Shown here piece by piece: positions 7,954 through 15,383 of a stretch of DNA of 28,011 nt (position 1 is the first letter of the stretch; every line of letters begins with the position of its first letter). The translations under genes were made by a program, and so were the position numbers. Under the pieces are notes generated by a model, which had not been told where the DNA came from, searched no databases, and worked only from the letters and a program-made list of their open reading frames with translations. Source of the DNA: an uncultured Cloacibacillus sp. (GTDB taxonomy: Bacteria; Synergistota; Synergistia; Synergistales; Synergistaceae); assembly GCA_934511335.1 (NCBI GenBank), contig CAKSWL010000003.1, forward strand, positions 1 through 28,011, written 5' to 3'.

Positions 7954-9441
7954 ATGAAAAAAACCACGTTCCTGCAAAAGCTTCAGAAGCTGGGCAAAGC
8001 GTTGATGCTGCCCATCGCTGCCCTGCCGGTCGCGGCTCTGCTGCTCCGCCTCGGCCAGGGTGACCTGCTCAACCTGCCCTTCATCTCGGCGGCCGGAGGC
8101 GCGCTGTTCGACAATCTGCCGCTGCTCTTCGCAATCGGCGTCGCGATCGGCTTCGCGGAGGACGGCAACGGTGTCGCGGCCCTCGCGGGCGCCATCGGCT
8201 TCTACGTCATGAACGGCACCGCCGGCGCGCTGTTCAGCTGGTTGGTCACCCCTGCTGCGGAGGGCGCTACAGGGCTCTTCGGCGCCTCCGGCGGATTCGC
8301 CTGGGCGCGTAGCCTCTACGCTGGCGTCGCTTCAGTCAACATGGCGCACTTCGGCGGTATCATCGCGGGAGTCATTGCGGGCACCACCTACAACAAGTAT
8401 AAGAACGCCAAGCTGCCCGACTGGCTTGGCTTCTTCGGCGGACGCCGCTTCGTCCCGATAATGACCGGACTCTACACGCTGCTTGCCGGTATCGGCTTCG
8501 GCTTTGTCTGGCCCTTCATCGAGAAGCTGCTCGACTCCTTTGCGGTCTCCCTTGCGAGCATCGGCGCGGTTGGCGCGGCGATTTATGGTTTCTTCAACCG
8601 CGTGCTGCTCTCCGTCGGCCTGCATCACGTGCTCAATTCCTACTTCTGGTTCAAGTTCGGCGATTTCACCAAACCTGACGGCACGGTGGTTCACGGCGAC
8701 CTGATCCGCTTCTTCGCAGGCGACCCGACGGCCGGAAACTACATGGCGGGCTTCTTTCCGATCATGATGTTCGCGCTGCCCGCCGTCGCGCTGGCAATGT
8801 ATGTCTGTGCGAAAAAGGAGAATAGGGCCGCGATCGGCGGCGCGATGATCTCCGTCGCGATCCCGGCGTTCCTCTGCGGCATCACCGAGCCTATTGAGTT
8901 CATGTTCATCTTCCTCGCTCCCGTCCTCTTCGTGATTCACGGCATCCTGACCGGCATTTCGATGGCTGTCAGCGCCATGCTCGGCATCAAGATGGGCTTC
9001 GGCTTCTCGGCCGGTCTCTTCGACATGGTCCTCAACTGGGGCATTTCCACCAAACCCGCCCTGTCGATCGTCCTCGGCCTGGCCCTCGCAGTCGTCTACT
9101 TCTTCCTGTTCGTTTTCGTCATCAAGAAGTTTGACCTCAAGACCCCGGGACGCGAGGAAGACGCAGAGACCGCGGACTTCGGCAAGCTGGCCGACGACAT
9201 CGGCTTCGACGAGCTGGCACAGAAATATATCGCGATCTTAGGCGGCAAGGAAAACATCAAGGAGATCGAGAGCTGCATCACCCGCCTGCGCCTCGTCCTT
9301 GTCAGCAACAAGGAGATCGACGAGAAAGATCTCAAGGCCCTCGGCGCTTCGGGCGTGATGAAAGCCGGCTCCCAGGTCACCCAGGTCATCGTCGGCATGA
9401 AGGCGGAGCTGCTTGTCGACGCGATGAAGAAGTTCCTCTGA
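7954..9441 (+). CDS. nagE: PTS transporter EIICB, N-acetylglucosamine (glucose family)
   Basis: This inner-membrane sugar transporter phosphorylates its substrate during uptake. It has 495 aa. The EIIC domain occupies about residues 1-395, with some ten hydrophobic segments. It carries the ALMLPIAALPVAALLLRLGQ opening, FAIGVAIGFAEDGNGVAAL, the GLHHVLNS motif, and the sugar-site CGITEPIEFMF with its essential Glu. The C-terminal EIIB domain (about 415-495) has the phosphorylatable Cys in IESCITRLRL. The glucose-family architecture plus nagA and nagB next door point to GlcNAc; glucose cannot be excluded from sequence alone. It has no fused EIIA, which is encoded by the next gene. The ribosome site is AGGAGGT. 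Confidence 0.93.
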   Translation: MKKTTFLQKLQKLGKALMLPIAALPVAALLLRLGQGDLLNLPFISAAGGALFDNLPLLFAIGVAIGFAEDGNGVAALAGAIGFYVMNGTAGALFSWLVTPAAEGATGLFGASGGFAWARSLYAGVASVNMAHFGGIIAGVIAGTTYNKYKNAKLPDWLGFFGGRRFVPIMTGLYTLLAGIGFGFVWPFIEKLLDSFAVSLASIGAVGAAIYGFFNRVLLSVGLHHVLNSYFWFKFGDFTKPDGTVVHGDLIRFFAGDPTAGNYMAGFFPIMMFALPAVALAMYVCAKKENRAAIGGAMISVAIPAFLCGITEPIEFMFIFLAPVLFVIHGILTGISMAVSAMLGIKMGFGFSAGLFDMVLNWGISTKPALSIVLGLALAVVYFFLFVFVIKKFDLKTPGREEDAETADFGKLADDIGFDELAQKYIAILGGKENIKEIESCITRLRLVLVSNKEIDEKDLKALGASGVMKAGSQVTQVIVGMKAELLVDAMKKFL

Positions 9442-9465
9442 TAAAACCGTATCCCTCTTTCGGAC

Positions 9466-9493
9466 ATCCCTCTCCGCCGCGGCGGAGAGGGAT
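9466..9493 (+). terminator. GC-rich hairpin between nagE and the EIIA gene
   Basis: ATCCCTCTCCGC pairs with GCGGAGAGGGAT around a 4-nt CGCG loop. No T-tract follows, so it is more likely a processing, attenuation or 3'-end-stability element than a full terminator. It may tune the ratio of the membrane protein to downstream products. Confidence 0.55.
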
Positions 9494-9546
9494 ATCTTGC
9501 ATCGTCAAAAGCCCCGGTAGCGGGCACAGTATAAGGAGAATAGGGT

Positions 9547-10056
9547 ATGCTGAACTTTCTGAAAGGCAAACAACTAGAAATCGCGGCCCCGCTGACTGGG
9601 AAGGTGATTCCCGTGACCGAGGTTCCCGACCCCGTCTTTGCGGAAAAGATACTCGGGGACGGCATCGCCGTCGACCCGACCGACGGTGAGGTCTATTCCC
9701 CCGTCGACGGGACGGTCTTCCAGATCGCCCACACCTTCCACGCGATGGGCATCGAGTCGGACGACGGGCTGGAGATTCTCGTCCATCTGGGCATTGACAC
9801 TGTAACGCTCGAGGGCAAGGGCTTCCGGTGCTTTGCCGAGGTCGGCCAGAAGGTCAAAAAGGGCGATAAGATCATGGAGATGGACATCGACTTCATCAAG
9901 GAGCGGGGCCTTTCCCCGGTGTCTCCCTGCGTCATCACCAACCTTGACGCAATCAAGTCACTGACCGTCTGCCCCGGCCCCGCCGAGGGAGGCAGGACGG
10001 CGGCGATCACTTATAGGAGGAGAGCCCCTCATCTTCCACAGGAGCTGTCCCCATGA
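9547..10056 (+). CDS. PTS EIIA component, glucose family (Crr-like)
   Basis: A soluble phosphocarrier between HPr and the EIIB domain of NagE, 169 aa. It follows the EIIA-Glc fold: APLTGKVIPVTEVPDPVFAEK, GDGIAVDPTDGEVYSPVDG, the HAMGIESDDGLEILVHLGID block with both active-site histidines, then KKGDKIMEMD. The last 15 or so residues, after AAITY, are Arg/Pro-rich and extend past the usual end. They overlap the ribosome-site region of cutC, and the stop overlaps the cutC start (ATGA). Whether it also performs regulatory roles like E. coli Crr cannot be judged from sequence. Confidence 0.93.
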   Translation: MLNFLKGKQLEIAAPLTGKVIPVTEVPDPVFAEKILGDGIAVDPTDGEVYSPVDGTVFQIAHTFHAMGIESDDGLEILVHLGIDTVTLEGKGFRCFAEVGQKVKKGDKIMEMDIDFIKERGLSPVSPCVITNLDAIKSLTVCPGPAEGGRTAAITYRRRAPHLPQELSP

Positions 10057-10805
10057 ACAACCGCCTCTCCGTCGAACTATGCTGCGGCTCTCTCGAGGAC
10101 TGCAAACTGGCCGAACGCACGGGCGCCGACCGAATCGAGCTGGTGTCCGCCCACCTGCTGGGCGGACTTACCCCCTCCGTCGGACTTGTCGCCTTAGTCA
10201 AGGAGCAGGTTTCTTTGCCCGTCAGCGTCATGGTTCGTCCGCGCGGCGCGGGATTCTGCTATTCCGACGAGGATTTTTCCGTCATGTGCGAGGACGCGCG
10301 CCGCTTCTCCCGGATGGGGGCGGACGGCATAGTTTTCGGCTTCCTGACCGCCGACGGCCGCCTCGACTACGAGCGGTGCGCGCGCTTCCTCGACTGTACC
10401 GGAAGCTGCGAGACGGTCTTTCACCGGGCCATCGATGTCGCCGAAAACATGTTTGACGCCGTGTCAAAGCTCATCTCCCTCGGAGTGACCCGCGTGCTGA
10501 CAAGCGGCGGCTGTGCCGACGCGCTCACGGGCGCGCCCGCCATCCGCACGATCCAGCGGATGTACGGCGACCGAATCCAAATCCTTGCGGGCGGCGGCGT
10601 GCGCGCGGGCAACATCCTGCGTCTCGTCGAGGAGACGGGCGTTTCCCGCGTCCACTTAAGCGGCGCCGCGCAGGTTTCCGACCCCTCGACCCTGCTGAAC
10701 CCGGCGCTCAATTTCGGATCCTCCCTTCCGCCCTCCAACGACTGCTACCTCGCCGTCGATGAAAAGACAATTCGGAGTGTCATGCAGGTGCTCGGGCGGA
10801 AATAA
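10053..10805 (+). CDS. cutC: CutC-family protein
   Basis: This 250-aa TIM-barrel protein of the CutC family was originally linked to copper homeostasis, though its biochemical role is unsettled. Family motifs are clear: LSVELCCGSLEDC, GADRIELVSAHLLGGLTPS, VMVRPRGAGFCYSDEDF, HRAIDVAEN, VLTSGG, ILAGGGVRAGN and VHLSGA. It overlaps the EIIA stop by 4 nt and so is co-translated with the PTS genes. That points to a role in sugar or cell-wall metabolism here rather than copper, which is inference. A GC-rich hairpin at 10836-10853 follows. Confidence 0.93.
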   Translation: MNNRLSVELCCGSLEDCKLAERTGADRIELVSAHLLGGLTPSVGLVALVKEQVSLPVSVMVRPRGAGFCYSDEDFSVMCEDARRFSRMGADGIVFGFLTADGRLDYERCARFLDCTGSCETVFHRAIDVAENMFDAVSKLISLGVTRVLTSGGCADALTGAPAIRTIQRMYGDRIQILAGGGVRAGNILRLVEETGVSRVHLSGAAQVSDPSTLLNPALNFGSSLPPSNDCYLAVDEKTIRSVMQVLGRK

Positions 10806-10835
10806 TATCGATATACTCCCAATTCCATTCTCCGG

Positions 10836-10853
10836 CCCCGCCGTTCGGCGGGG
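10836..10853 (+). terminator. Short GC hairpin after cutC
   Basis: CCCCGCC pairs with GGCGGGG around GTTC. There is no T-tract. It is placed 30 nt after the cutC stop and is the best candidate for the 3' end of the ptsH-cutC operon. Confidence 0.45.
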
Positions 10854-10982
10854 GGATCGCTCATCTGTCCGCCCTCCCCAGCATATAATTCGGTATGGGA
10901 GGGATACGATGAACTGCCTCTACTGTCCGAAGCGGGAGGCATGCTCCCGCCGCCCGGAAAGCAGCCCCTCTGCCGTTCCGGC

Positions 10983-11263
10983 GCGTCCGCCCTCCTCGGA
11001 GACCGGCACCTCGCGATCGTCGTTCCCGGACGTATGTTCAAAGCCGCGGTCGCGAGGACCAACCTCTCGCAGCGTATGCTCTCGCGCACACTAAAAGACT
11101 GCGGCACGCTCACGGCGGCCCTCATCCCTTGGACGGGATGCGGCGCCTTCCAGTCGAGCGCCTTGGGCGTACCGACTATGGCATAAGCCCCTACTGCTTC
11201 TTCAACTACACCAACCCCTTCGTCGCGATGATCCTCTCTTACCTAGGCATAGGCAACTACTGA
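10983..11263 (+). pseudogene. nhaC: C-terminal fragment of an NhaC-family Na+/H+ antiporter
   Basis: The fragment reads GDRHLAIVVPGRMF, then NLSQRMLSRTLKDCGTLT, LIPWTGCGAFQSSALGVPT. After a frame change near 11177 it reads YCFFNYTNPFVAMILSYLGI and ends at a TGA at 11261-11263. This is the recognisable last 90 or so residues of NhaC. The first three quarters of the protein are absent. A short preceding ATG frame with a good ribosome site (10910, MNCLYCPKREACSRR) is Cys-rich but runs into this debris in another frame; it may be the start of an unrelated lost gene. The complementary N-terminal part of an nhaC lies at 15384-16258. Confidence 0.8.
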
Positions 11264-11576
11264 GGCAAGGACGGGGCCGACAGGGTCGAAAAAGAGGAAC
11301 GCGCTCGTTTTTCCAAAGAAAGCCTCATCTTCTAACCTGAGGGAAAAAGGGGGGAATAGTACGTTTCCCGATCCCTTTAAAATCCAAACATCTTGCGGGG
11401 ACGAAGCCTTTACTGTAAGACTTTCGTCCTCTACAGAATCGCATACTCCTCAAGCCAGCCGTGGGCGCTGGAACATATCCAGAGGACGTTCACCGGTGAA
11501 ATGGATAAAAACCTCGGCGCCAATAACTCTGTTTTGGCAACCTTTGATGGGGCGCTCTCTTATTAAAAATATCAAC
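11264..11576 (+). other. Gap with a possible 3' gene fragment, family not recognised
   Basis: No intact gene is visible. A codon-like frame from about 11381 to the TAA at 11564-11566 reads through KTFVLYRIAYSSSQPWALEH and ends in NNSVLATFDGALSY. It has no start or ribosome site and looks like the tail of a decayed gene. I cannot name the family. It lies just before the end of the GntR gene on the other strand. Confidence 0.35.
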
Positions 11577-12233
11577 TTAACCGGCGAGATAACGATTTGT
11601 CGTGAGCATTTTATATGTAGATTCAATGTGAGCTTGCATTAATTTTTTAGATTCTTCGGCATCATTAGAAAAAATGGCATTTATAAGCTTGCTGTGTTCA
11701 TCATTTGTTTTTGCCTTGTTTGGAGCTTTTTTGGAATAAAAGGTATCAAAAAAGAATAAATATAGTTGACATCTCCAGAATATAGGAGATAGCGCCCGTT
11801 TATAATAGGGATTACCGGTTAATTCGGCTATCCCAAAGTGAATTTCTCTGTTTATTTCTTCTATTTCGCTATTTGACTTACAGCATCCATGTTCTTCTTG
11901 CTCAAGTAAGTCAGTAAAAAAAGCAAGAGAATTTGCTCTTGCTTTAGTTGCCGCTAAATATGCGCACGTAGGTTCAATCAAAAATCGCAGTTCGAAAACA
12001 TTATTAATGTCTTCTCCGGAGATAGTCGGAACAATACAGCTTTTATTTGTAGGATTTTCTAAAAAGCCATTGGCAACAAGATAACGCAAAGCATTTCTTA
12101 TTGGTGTCCGACTCATTCCTAATTCTTCCGCAAGTTGACTCTCAACTATAGATGTGCCTGGAGGATATTTTTGAGAAATAATCCTTTGTATTATCTCATG
12201 GTACGCCCTATCTTCTGTAGATTTGTAACGCAT
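11577..12233 (-). CDS. GntR-family regulator, FadR subgroup (FCD domain)
   Basis: A winged helix-turn-helix N-terminus (AYHEIIQRIISQKYPPGTSI, then ESQLAEELGMSRTPIRNALR and GFLENPTNKSC) is followed by an all-helical FCD ligand domain. The FCD domain has the expected arrangement: ELRFLIEPTCAYLAATKA, the ...NREIHFGIAELTGN segment with a metal-type His, and HSKLINAIFSNDAEESKKLMQAHIES. It has about 218 aa, normal for the group. Two ATGs compete: 12242 leaves only 1 nt after GAAGGAG, while the in-frame ATG at 12233 is 10 nt away, so I prefer 12233. The gene is AT-rich compared with most of the window. A terminator separates it from the upstream operon on the same strand, which it probably regulates. 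Confidence 0.9.
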   Translation of the reverse strand: MRYKSTEDRAYHEIIQRIISQKYPPGTSIVESQLAEELGMSRTPIRNALRYLVANGFLENPTNKSCIVPTISGEDINNVFELRFLIEPTCAYLAATKARANSLAFFTDLLEQEEHGCCKSNSEIEEINREIHFGIAELTGNPYYKRALSPIFWRCQLYLFFFDTFYSKKAPNKAKTNDEHSKLINAIFSNDAEESKKLMQAHIESTYKMLTTNRYLAG

Positions 12234-12322
12234 CTCATACATACTCCTTCACTATAGTAAAATAAAGCCTCTCAAGTCTGCAGAATGATATATGCATTGT
12301 CCTTATTCTATCTATAAAAACA

Positions 12323-12376
12323 AAGTACCGCGAATTTGAGCCGATAGAAAAGTTCATAGCCAAAATCGCGGTACTT
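12323..12376 (-). terminator. Terminator of the NhaC/DUF3830 operon
   Basis: AAGTACCGCGA (12323-12333) pairs with TCGCGGTACTT (12366-12376), with partial pairing continuing inward. On the minus strand it is followed by TTTGTTTTTAT. It lies 25 nt after the stop of the helical-bundle gene and before the GntR gene. Confidence 0.8.
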
Positions 12377-12401
12377 AATTTGTTGATATTAATGTAACAA
12401 A

Positions 12402-12965
12402 CTATTTATCGAATACGTGGAGATACTCTCCCAGTTTTTCGATTTCTTCCTTTGACTTGACTTTGAGCTGTCCTCCGAACTCCCAGGGGAACACTGTCTG
12501 GAACCAGCGATTCATAGTGTTGACATAGTTCTGCCAGCTCCAAATAAGATCCCAGAATTCGTCCTTAGTTTTAATTGTATCATACGAATCAAGTATATCA
12601 TTTGCAAACTGACTGAATTTGGGGAGATTCATCCACGGAGCGGGGCATTTTGAATCGGGGCCCTGCTGGTCTCCCATAAGACGGGCCATGTGAATGTTTA
12701 TATATTTCCACATCTTCTTGCAATGCTCAAGAGTGAAGAGGTCGTCTTTCAACGCTTGCTGTATGGCAGGGGCCGCAGTCCACCAGCCCATCGCCTGTGT
12801 GTCGCAGACGAGGAAAAACAGGTTGCCGAAGTACTGGCCGTCTGTTCCAGCTCCACTTGGGAAAACACCATTTTTGCTCATCGTGACTTCAATTGGCTCG
12901 TCCCACCAATTCTTATCTATTTCGCGTTCAATTTCGTCCTTTACTTCCTGCCAATGCTTCGCCAT
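12402..12965 (-). CDS. Helical protein resembling the cucumopine synthase C-terminal domain
   Basis: A 187-aa cytosolic protein without signal peptide or membrane segments, rich in Trp and Asp/Glu/Lys and predicted mostly helical. Distinctive stretches are WTAAPAIQQALKDD, CKKMWKYINIHMARLMGDQQ, CPAPWMNLPKFSQFANDILD and NRWFQTVFPWEFGGQ. From memory this resembles the helical-bundle domain at the C-terminus of cucumopine synthase, seen in bacteria as a stand-alone gene beside a DUF3830 gene. That exact pairing occurs here, 6 nt apart. Cucumopine synthase joins histidine and 2-oxoglutarate in an opine. Whether this pair makes, cleaves or merely binds such a compound is unknown. Family assignment is moderate; function is not claimed. 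Confidence 0.6.
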   Translation of the reverse strand: MAKHWQEVKDEIEREIDKNWWDEPIEVTMSKNGVFPSGAGTDGQYFGNLFFLVCDTQAMGWWTAAPAIQQALKDDLFTLEHCKKMWKYINIHMARLMGDQQGPDSKCPAPWMNLPKFSQFANDILDSYDTIKTKDEFWDLIWSWQNYVNTMNRWFQTVFPWEFGGQLKVKSKEEIEKLGEYLHVFDK

Positions 12966-12971
12966 TGTAGA

Positions 12972-13430
12972 TTACCCCTTTCTCCTTATTATTGTTGTGG
13001 TGAGTTTGTGGATGTACATCTGGAAGTTCCATATGTTATGTCCAGCTTCATAAAGTTTCTCCAGATCTTCATCAATTACCTGAGCCACAAATGTTCCGGA
13101 GGCAACAAGAGGTTCCGTTATATGCTCTCCGTAGACTACACCGCACTCATATCCTGAGAAAAGAATCATGCCGGGTTTCATGTCGCAGTAAAGACGCTTC
13201 ACTTTACTGAGGTTTGCGACCTGGAAGCCGATTTCTACGGGGTGATAGGCCGGACGGGGCCTTGCGTCAAAGAAACAGCCTGTTGAAAGTGTGTGGCAAT
13301 TCGCCATTTTTACTGGCTGTTCAACTAGCTCCCAGAGACGCTGCGCCATCTCAGGCTCCTGCTCATCGTTCAGGACGGCGGTTACTGTCGTGTTCACTTC
13401 AGGAAATTCAATTTCGATCATACGTTTCAT
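12972..13430 (-). CDS. DUF3830-like cyclophilin-fold protein
   Basis: A 152-aa soluble protein beginning MKRMIEIEFPEVNTTVTAVL, with LNDEQEPEMAQRLWELVEQPVKMANCHTLSTG, a PAYHPVEIGFQVANL segment, GMILFSGYECGVVYGE and a late FVAQVIDEDLEKLYEAG. The pattern (a short acidic linker, MAQRLWELV helix, then an HTLSTG strand region) fits the cyclophilin-like DUF3830 family, which also forms the N-terminal part of cucumopine-type synthases. Ribosome site GGAGGT is 7 nt upstream. It sits between the transporter and the helical-bundle gene, which starts 6 nt after its stop. The two probably form one two-subunit unit. Function is inferred only from this context. Confidence 0.65.
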   Translation of the reverse strand: MKRMIEIEFPEVNTTVTAVLNDEQEPEMAQRLWELVEQPVKMANCHTLSTGCFFDARPRPAYHPVEIGFQVANLSKVKRLYCDMKPGMILFSGYECGVVYGEHITEPLVASGTFVAQVIDEDLEKLYEAGHNIWNFQMYIHKLTTTIIRRKG

Positions 13431-13523
13431 ATTTTTACCTCCATTTAGATTATTTTATGCTTATGATCACCGCGAAGTTGATTCTCCCTGTACTTACACC
13501 CCCTCCTCAAAATTTTCTATTAT

Positions 13524-15017
13524 TTATTCTGTAACATTTTGTCCGTAAAGTTTTACACAAATGCCATATCCTGCCACACAAAGCACAATTGACAACGGCA
13601 TAAGAACCATGGGACTCTGTATGAAACCGGAGACTATAAACGTTATAAAAGCCGCTGTGGCTGCAACCATTGCGTAGGGGAGCTGCGTTCTCGCATGGTC
13701 CACTGGGTCACAGGCACACCCCATCGACGAGAGTATTGATGTGTCAGAAATAGGCGAGCAGTGATCTCCGAAAAGTCCCCCAGTAACAGCGGCTGATATG
13801 ACGATGATAAGAGGAGCATCTGCGGCTATGGCAAGGGGGACCGCAAGGGGAATGATTATTGCTTGAGTACCATTGGCGGAGCCTGTGGCAAAAGAAATGC
13901 CGACTGATATCACAAAAATTACGGCCGCTAACATTGACGACGGAATGAAGGGCAGTGTGACTTCAGCCAAATAGTGAGCAGTTTTCATATCAGCGCAGAT
14001 GCTACCAAGACCAAACGCCGCTACGAGCATGATAAGCACAGGCATCATTGATTTACAACCGCCAATCACTGATTCGATAGCTTGTGTAAGGCTCATAATT
14101 TTTTTCATCGTTACTATGAAAATACATGATAATGTTGCGAGGAAATAGGCGCTGGCAAGAGTTATACGAAATTGTGCGCTGGTCATATCAGGGAAACCGA
14201 AGCTGATAAACATTGCAACTAAAACAACCACTAAAACAGCGAATGGAACAAGCGCGGCGGAAGCATAAGACTCTTTTTTATCGATATCTTCCACAAGGTT
14301 GTCTTCAGTTTCACTGGTAGTTTTTCCTTCGAACGCAGCGCGTTCAAAAGCTATCATTGGGCCAAACTCTTTTCTACCAAGGATTACAAGCGGGACCATG
14401 AACACCGCAAGTACTGTATAAAACTGATATGGCATCGTACTAGTATATGCACTGAAAGCATCAACGGCATATCCATTCTCTTTCATTGCCGCTTCAATAA
14501 ATCCTCCGATAAGGACGCCCCAACTTGTGATAGGAACGAGCATACAAACAGGCGAAGCGGTGCTGTCTACGATGTAGGCGAGTTTTTCTCTTGAAATATG
14601 TATTCTGTCCGCAACGGAACGGAAAACTGGACCAAGGATGAGGCAGTTGGCAGAGTCTGAAAAGAATAGGCAGAGCCCACCTACCCACGCAGTGAGCTGG
14701 AGCTTCACCCTGCTTCCAATGACAGAGGAGAGCTTTTTAGTCATAGCTTCTATGCCGCCCGAGGCTTCAAGAATAGCTACGAATCCGCCAATAATAGTCA
14801 TCAATATTATGAGCTCTGCGGCCCATGCACTTGTTAATTGAGAGAAAATATATTTCTGCCAAAAGTTAACTAATGCCAGATAGGGGTTCCCATGGGCGGC
14901 AATGAGAGCCCCGACAATAAGACTGGTAAAAAGGGACAAGATGACGTCTCTAGTTTTGAATGCCAGAAAAATCGCAAGTAACGCAGGAACTACTGATAAT
15001 ATTCCATATTCACTCAT
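13524..15017 (-). CDS. NhaC-family (Na+/H+ antiporter type) membrane transporter
   Basis: A 497-aa integral membrane protein with about 11-12 hydrophobic segments. It starts MSEYGILSVVPALLAIFLAF and ends with a short cytosolic tail. Family signatures include LCLFFSDSANCLILGPVFR in the first half, GISFATGSANGTQAIIIPLA, and the highly typical GGLFGDHCSPISDTSILSS near the C-terminus. A charged loop (about residues 225-250) separates the halves. NhaC-family members exchange Na+ or H+, some with organic acids or amino acids. Being first in an operon with a DUF3830/cucumopine-like pair suggests it moves their substrate. The ribosome site is TAGGTG, and a promoter lies about 60 nt upstream. Confidence 0.9.
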   Translation of the reverse strand: MSEYGILSVVPALLAIFLAFKTRDVILSLFTSLIVGALIAAHGNPYLALVNFWQKYIFSQLTSAWAAELIILMTIIGGFVAILEASGGIEAMTKKLSSVIGSRVKLQLTAWVGGLCLFFSDSANCLILGPVFRSVADRIHISREKLAYIVDSTASPVCMLVPITSWGVLIGGFIEAAMKENGYAVDAFSAYTSTMPYQFYTVLAVFMVPLVILGRKEFGPMIAFERAAFEGKTTSETEDNLVEDIDKKESYASAALVPFAVLVVVLVAMFISFGFPDMTSAQFRITLASAYFLATLSCIFIVTMKKIMSLTQAIESVIGGCKSMMPVLIMLVAAFGLGSICADMKTAHYLAEVTLPFIPSSMLAAVIFVISVGISFATGSANGTQAIIIPLAVPLAIAADAPLIIVISAAVTGGLFGDHCSPISDTSILSSMGCACDPVDHARTQLPYAMVAATAAFITFIVSGFIQSPMVLMPLSIVLCVAGYGICVKLYGQNVTE

Positions 15018-15057
15018 AACTGCACCTACCCTTATAGTATTAGCACGTTAAGGATTT

Positions 15058-15069
15058 ATGAGGCCTCAT
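15058..15069. promoter_or_regulatory. 12-nt palindrome near the start of the transporter operon, candidate operator
   Basis: ATGAGGCCTCAT is a perfect palindrome lying at the predicted transcription start of the minus-strand operon. Its core GAGGCCTC recurs at 15273-15280. It could be the site of the GntR regulator encoded at the far end of the cluster. Confidence 0.35.
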
Positions 15070-15070
15070 T

Positions 15071-15098
15071 ATTGTATCCTAAAAAGTGCTCTATGAAA
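15071..15098 (-). promoter_or_regulatory. Promoter for the NhaC/DUF3830 operon
   Basis: On the minus strand TTTCAT (15098-15093) and TACAAT (15076-15071) are 16 nt apart. The -10 matches five of six consensus bases and the -35 is weak. Confidence 0.45.
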
Positions 15099-15383
15099 GA
15101 ATACACTATAGGATGCATTACGTCAAGTGTTAAATATTGGCAGACCATACAGGCAGGACGGTGCCATTTACCTTTTCTAAAAAAGCGAGGAACTATGAGA
15201 ATGTAAATAAAAACAGCGCTCTGGCCGATAGAAAACCAACTGAACTGGTGTCTTGATGTGATATTTCGCGAAGAGGCCTCAAAAATCAGAAAAGATGATT
15301 TGCCGATCGGCATGAATATCTTGCACAAGCAGACGCCTGCTCTGCAGAATCATGCGAAATATGGACGGTCAAGCAGGAAAAAG
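15099..15383. other. Intergenic stretch, no gene recognised
   Basis: AT-rich near the operon promoter and then mixed in composition. Short ORFs on both strands have no recognisable content. It contains the second GAGGCCTC copy (15273-15280) and leads into the N-terminal nhaC remnant. Confidence 0.4.

Noticed and set aside
8332..8940. 202-aa minus-strand ORF in nagE
   Set aside because: Charged, low-information antisense frame of a membrane-protein gene.
15056..15328. 90-aa minus-strand ORF upstream of the NhaC-family transporter
   Set aside because: It covers the promoter region and has no recognisable content.
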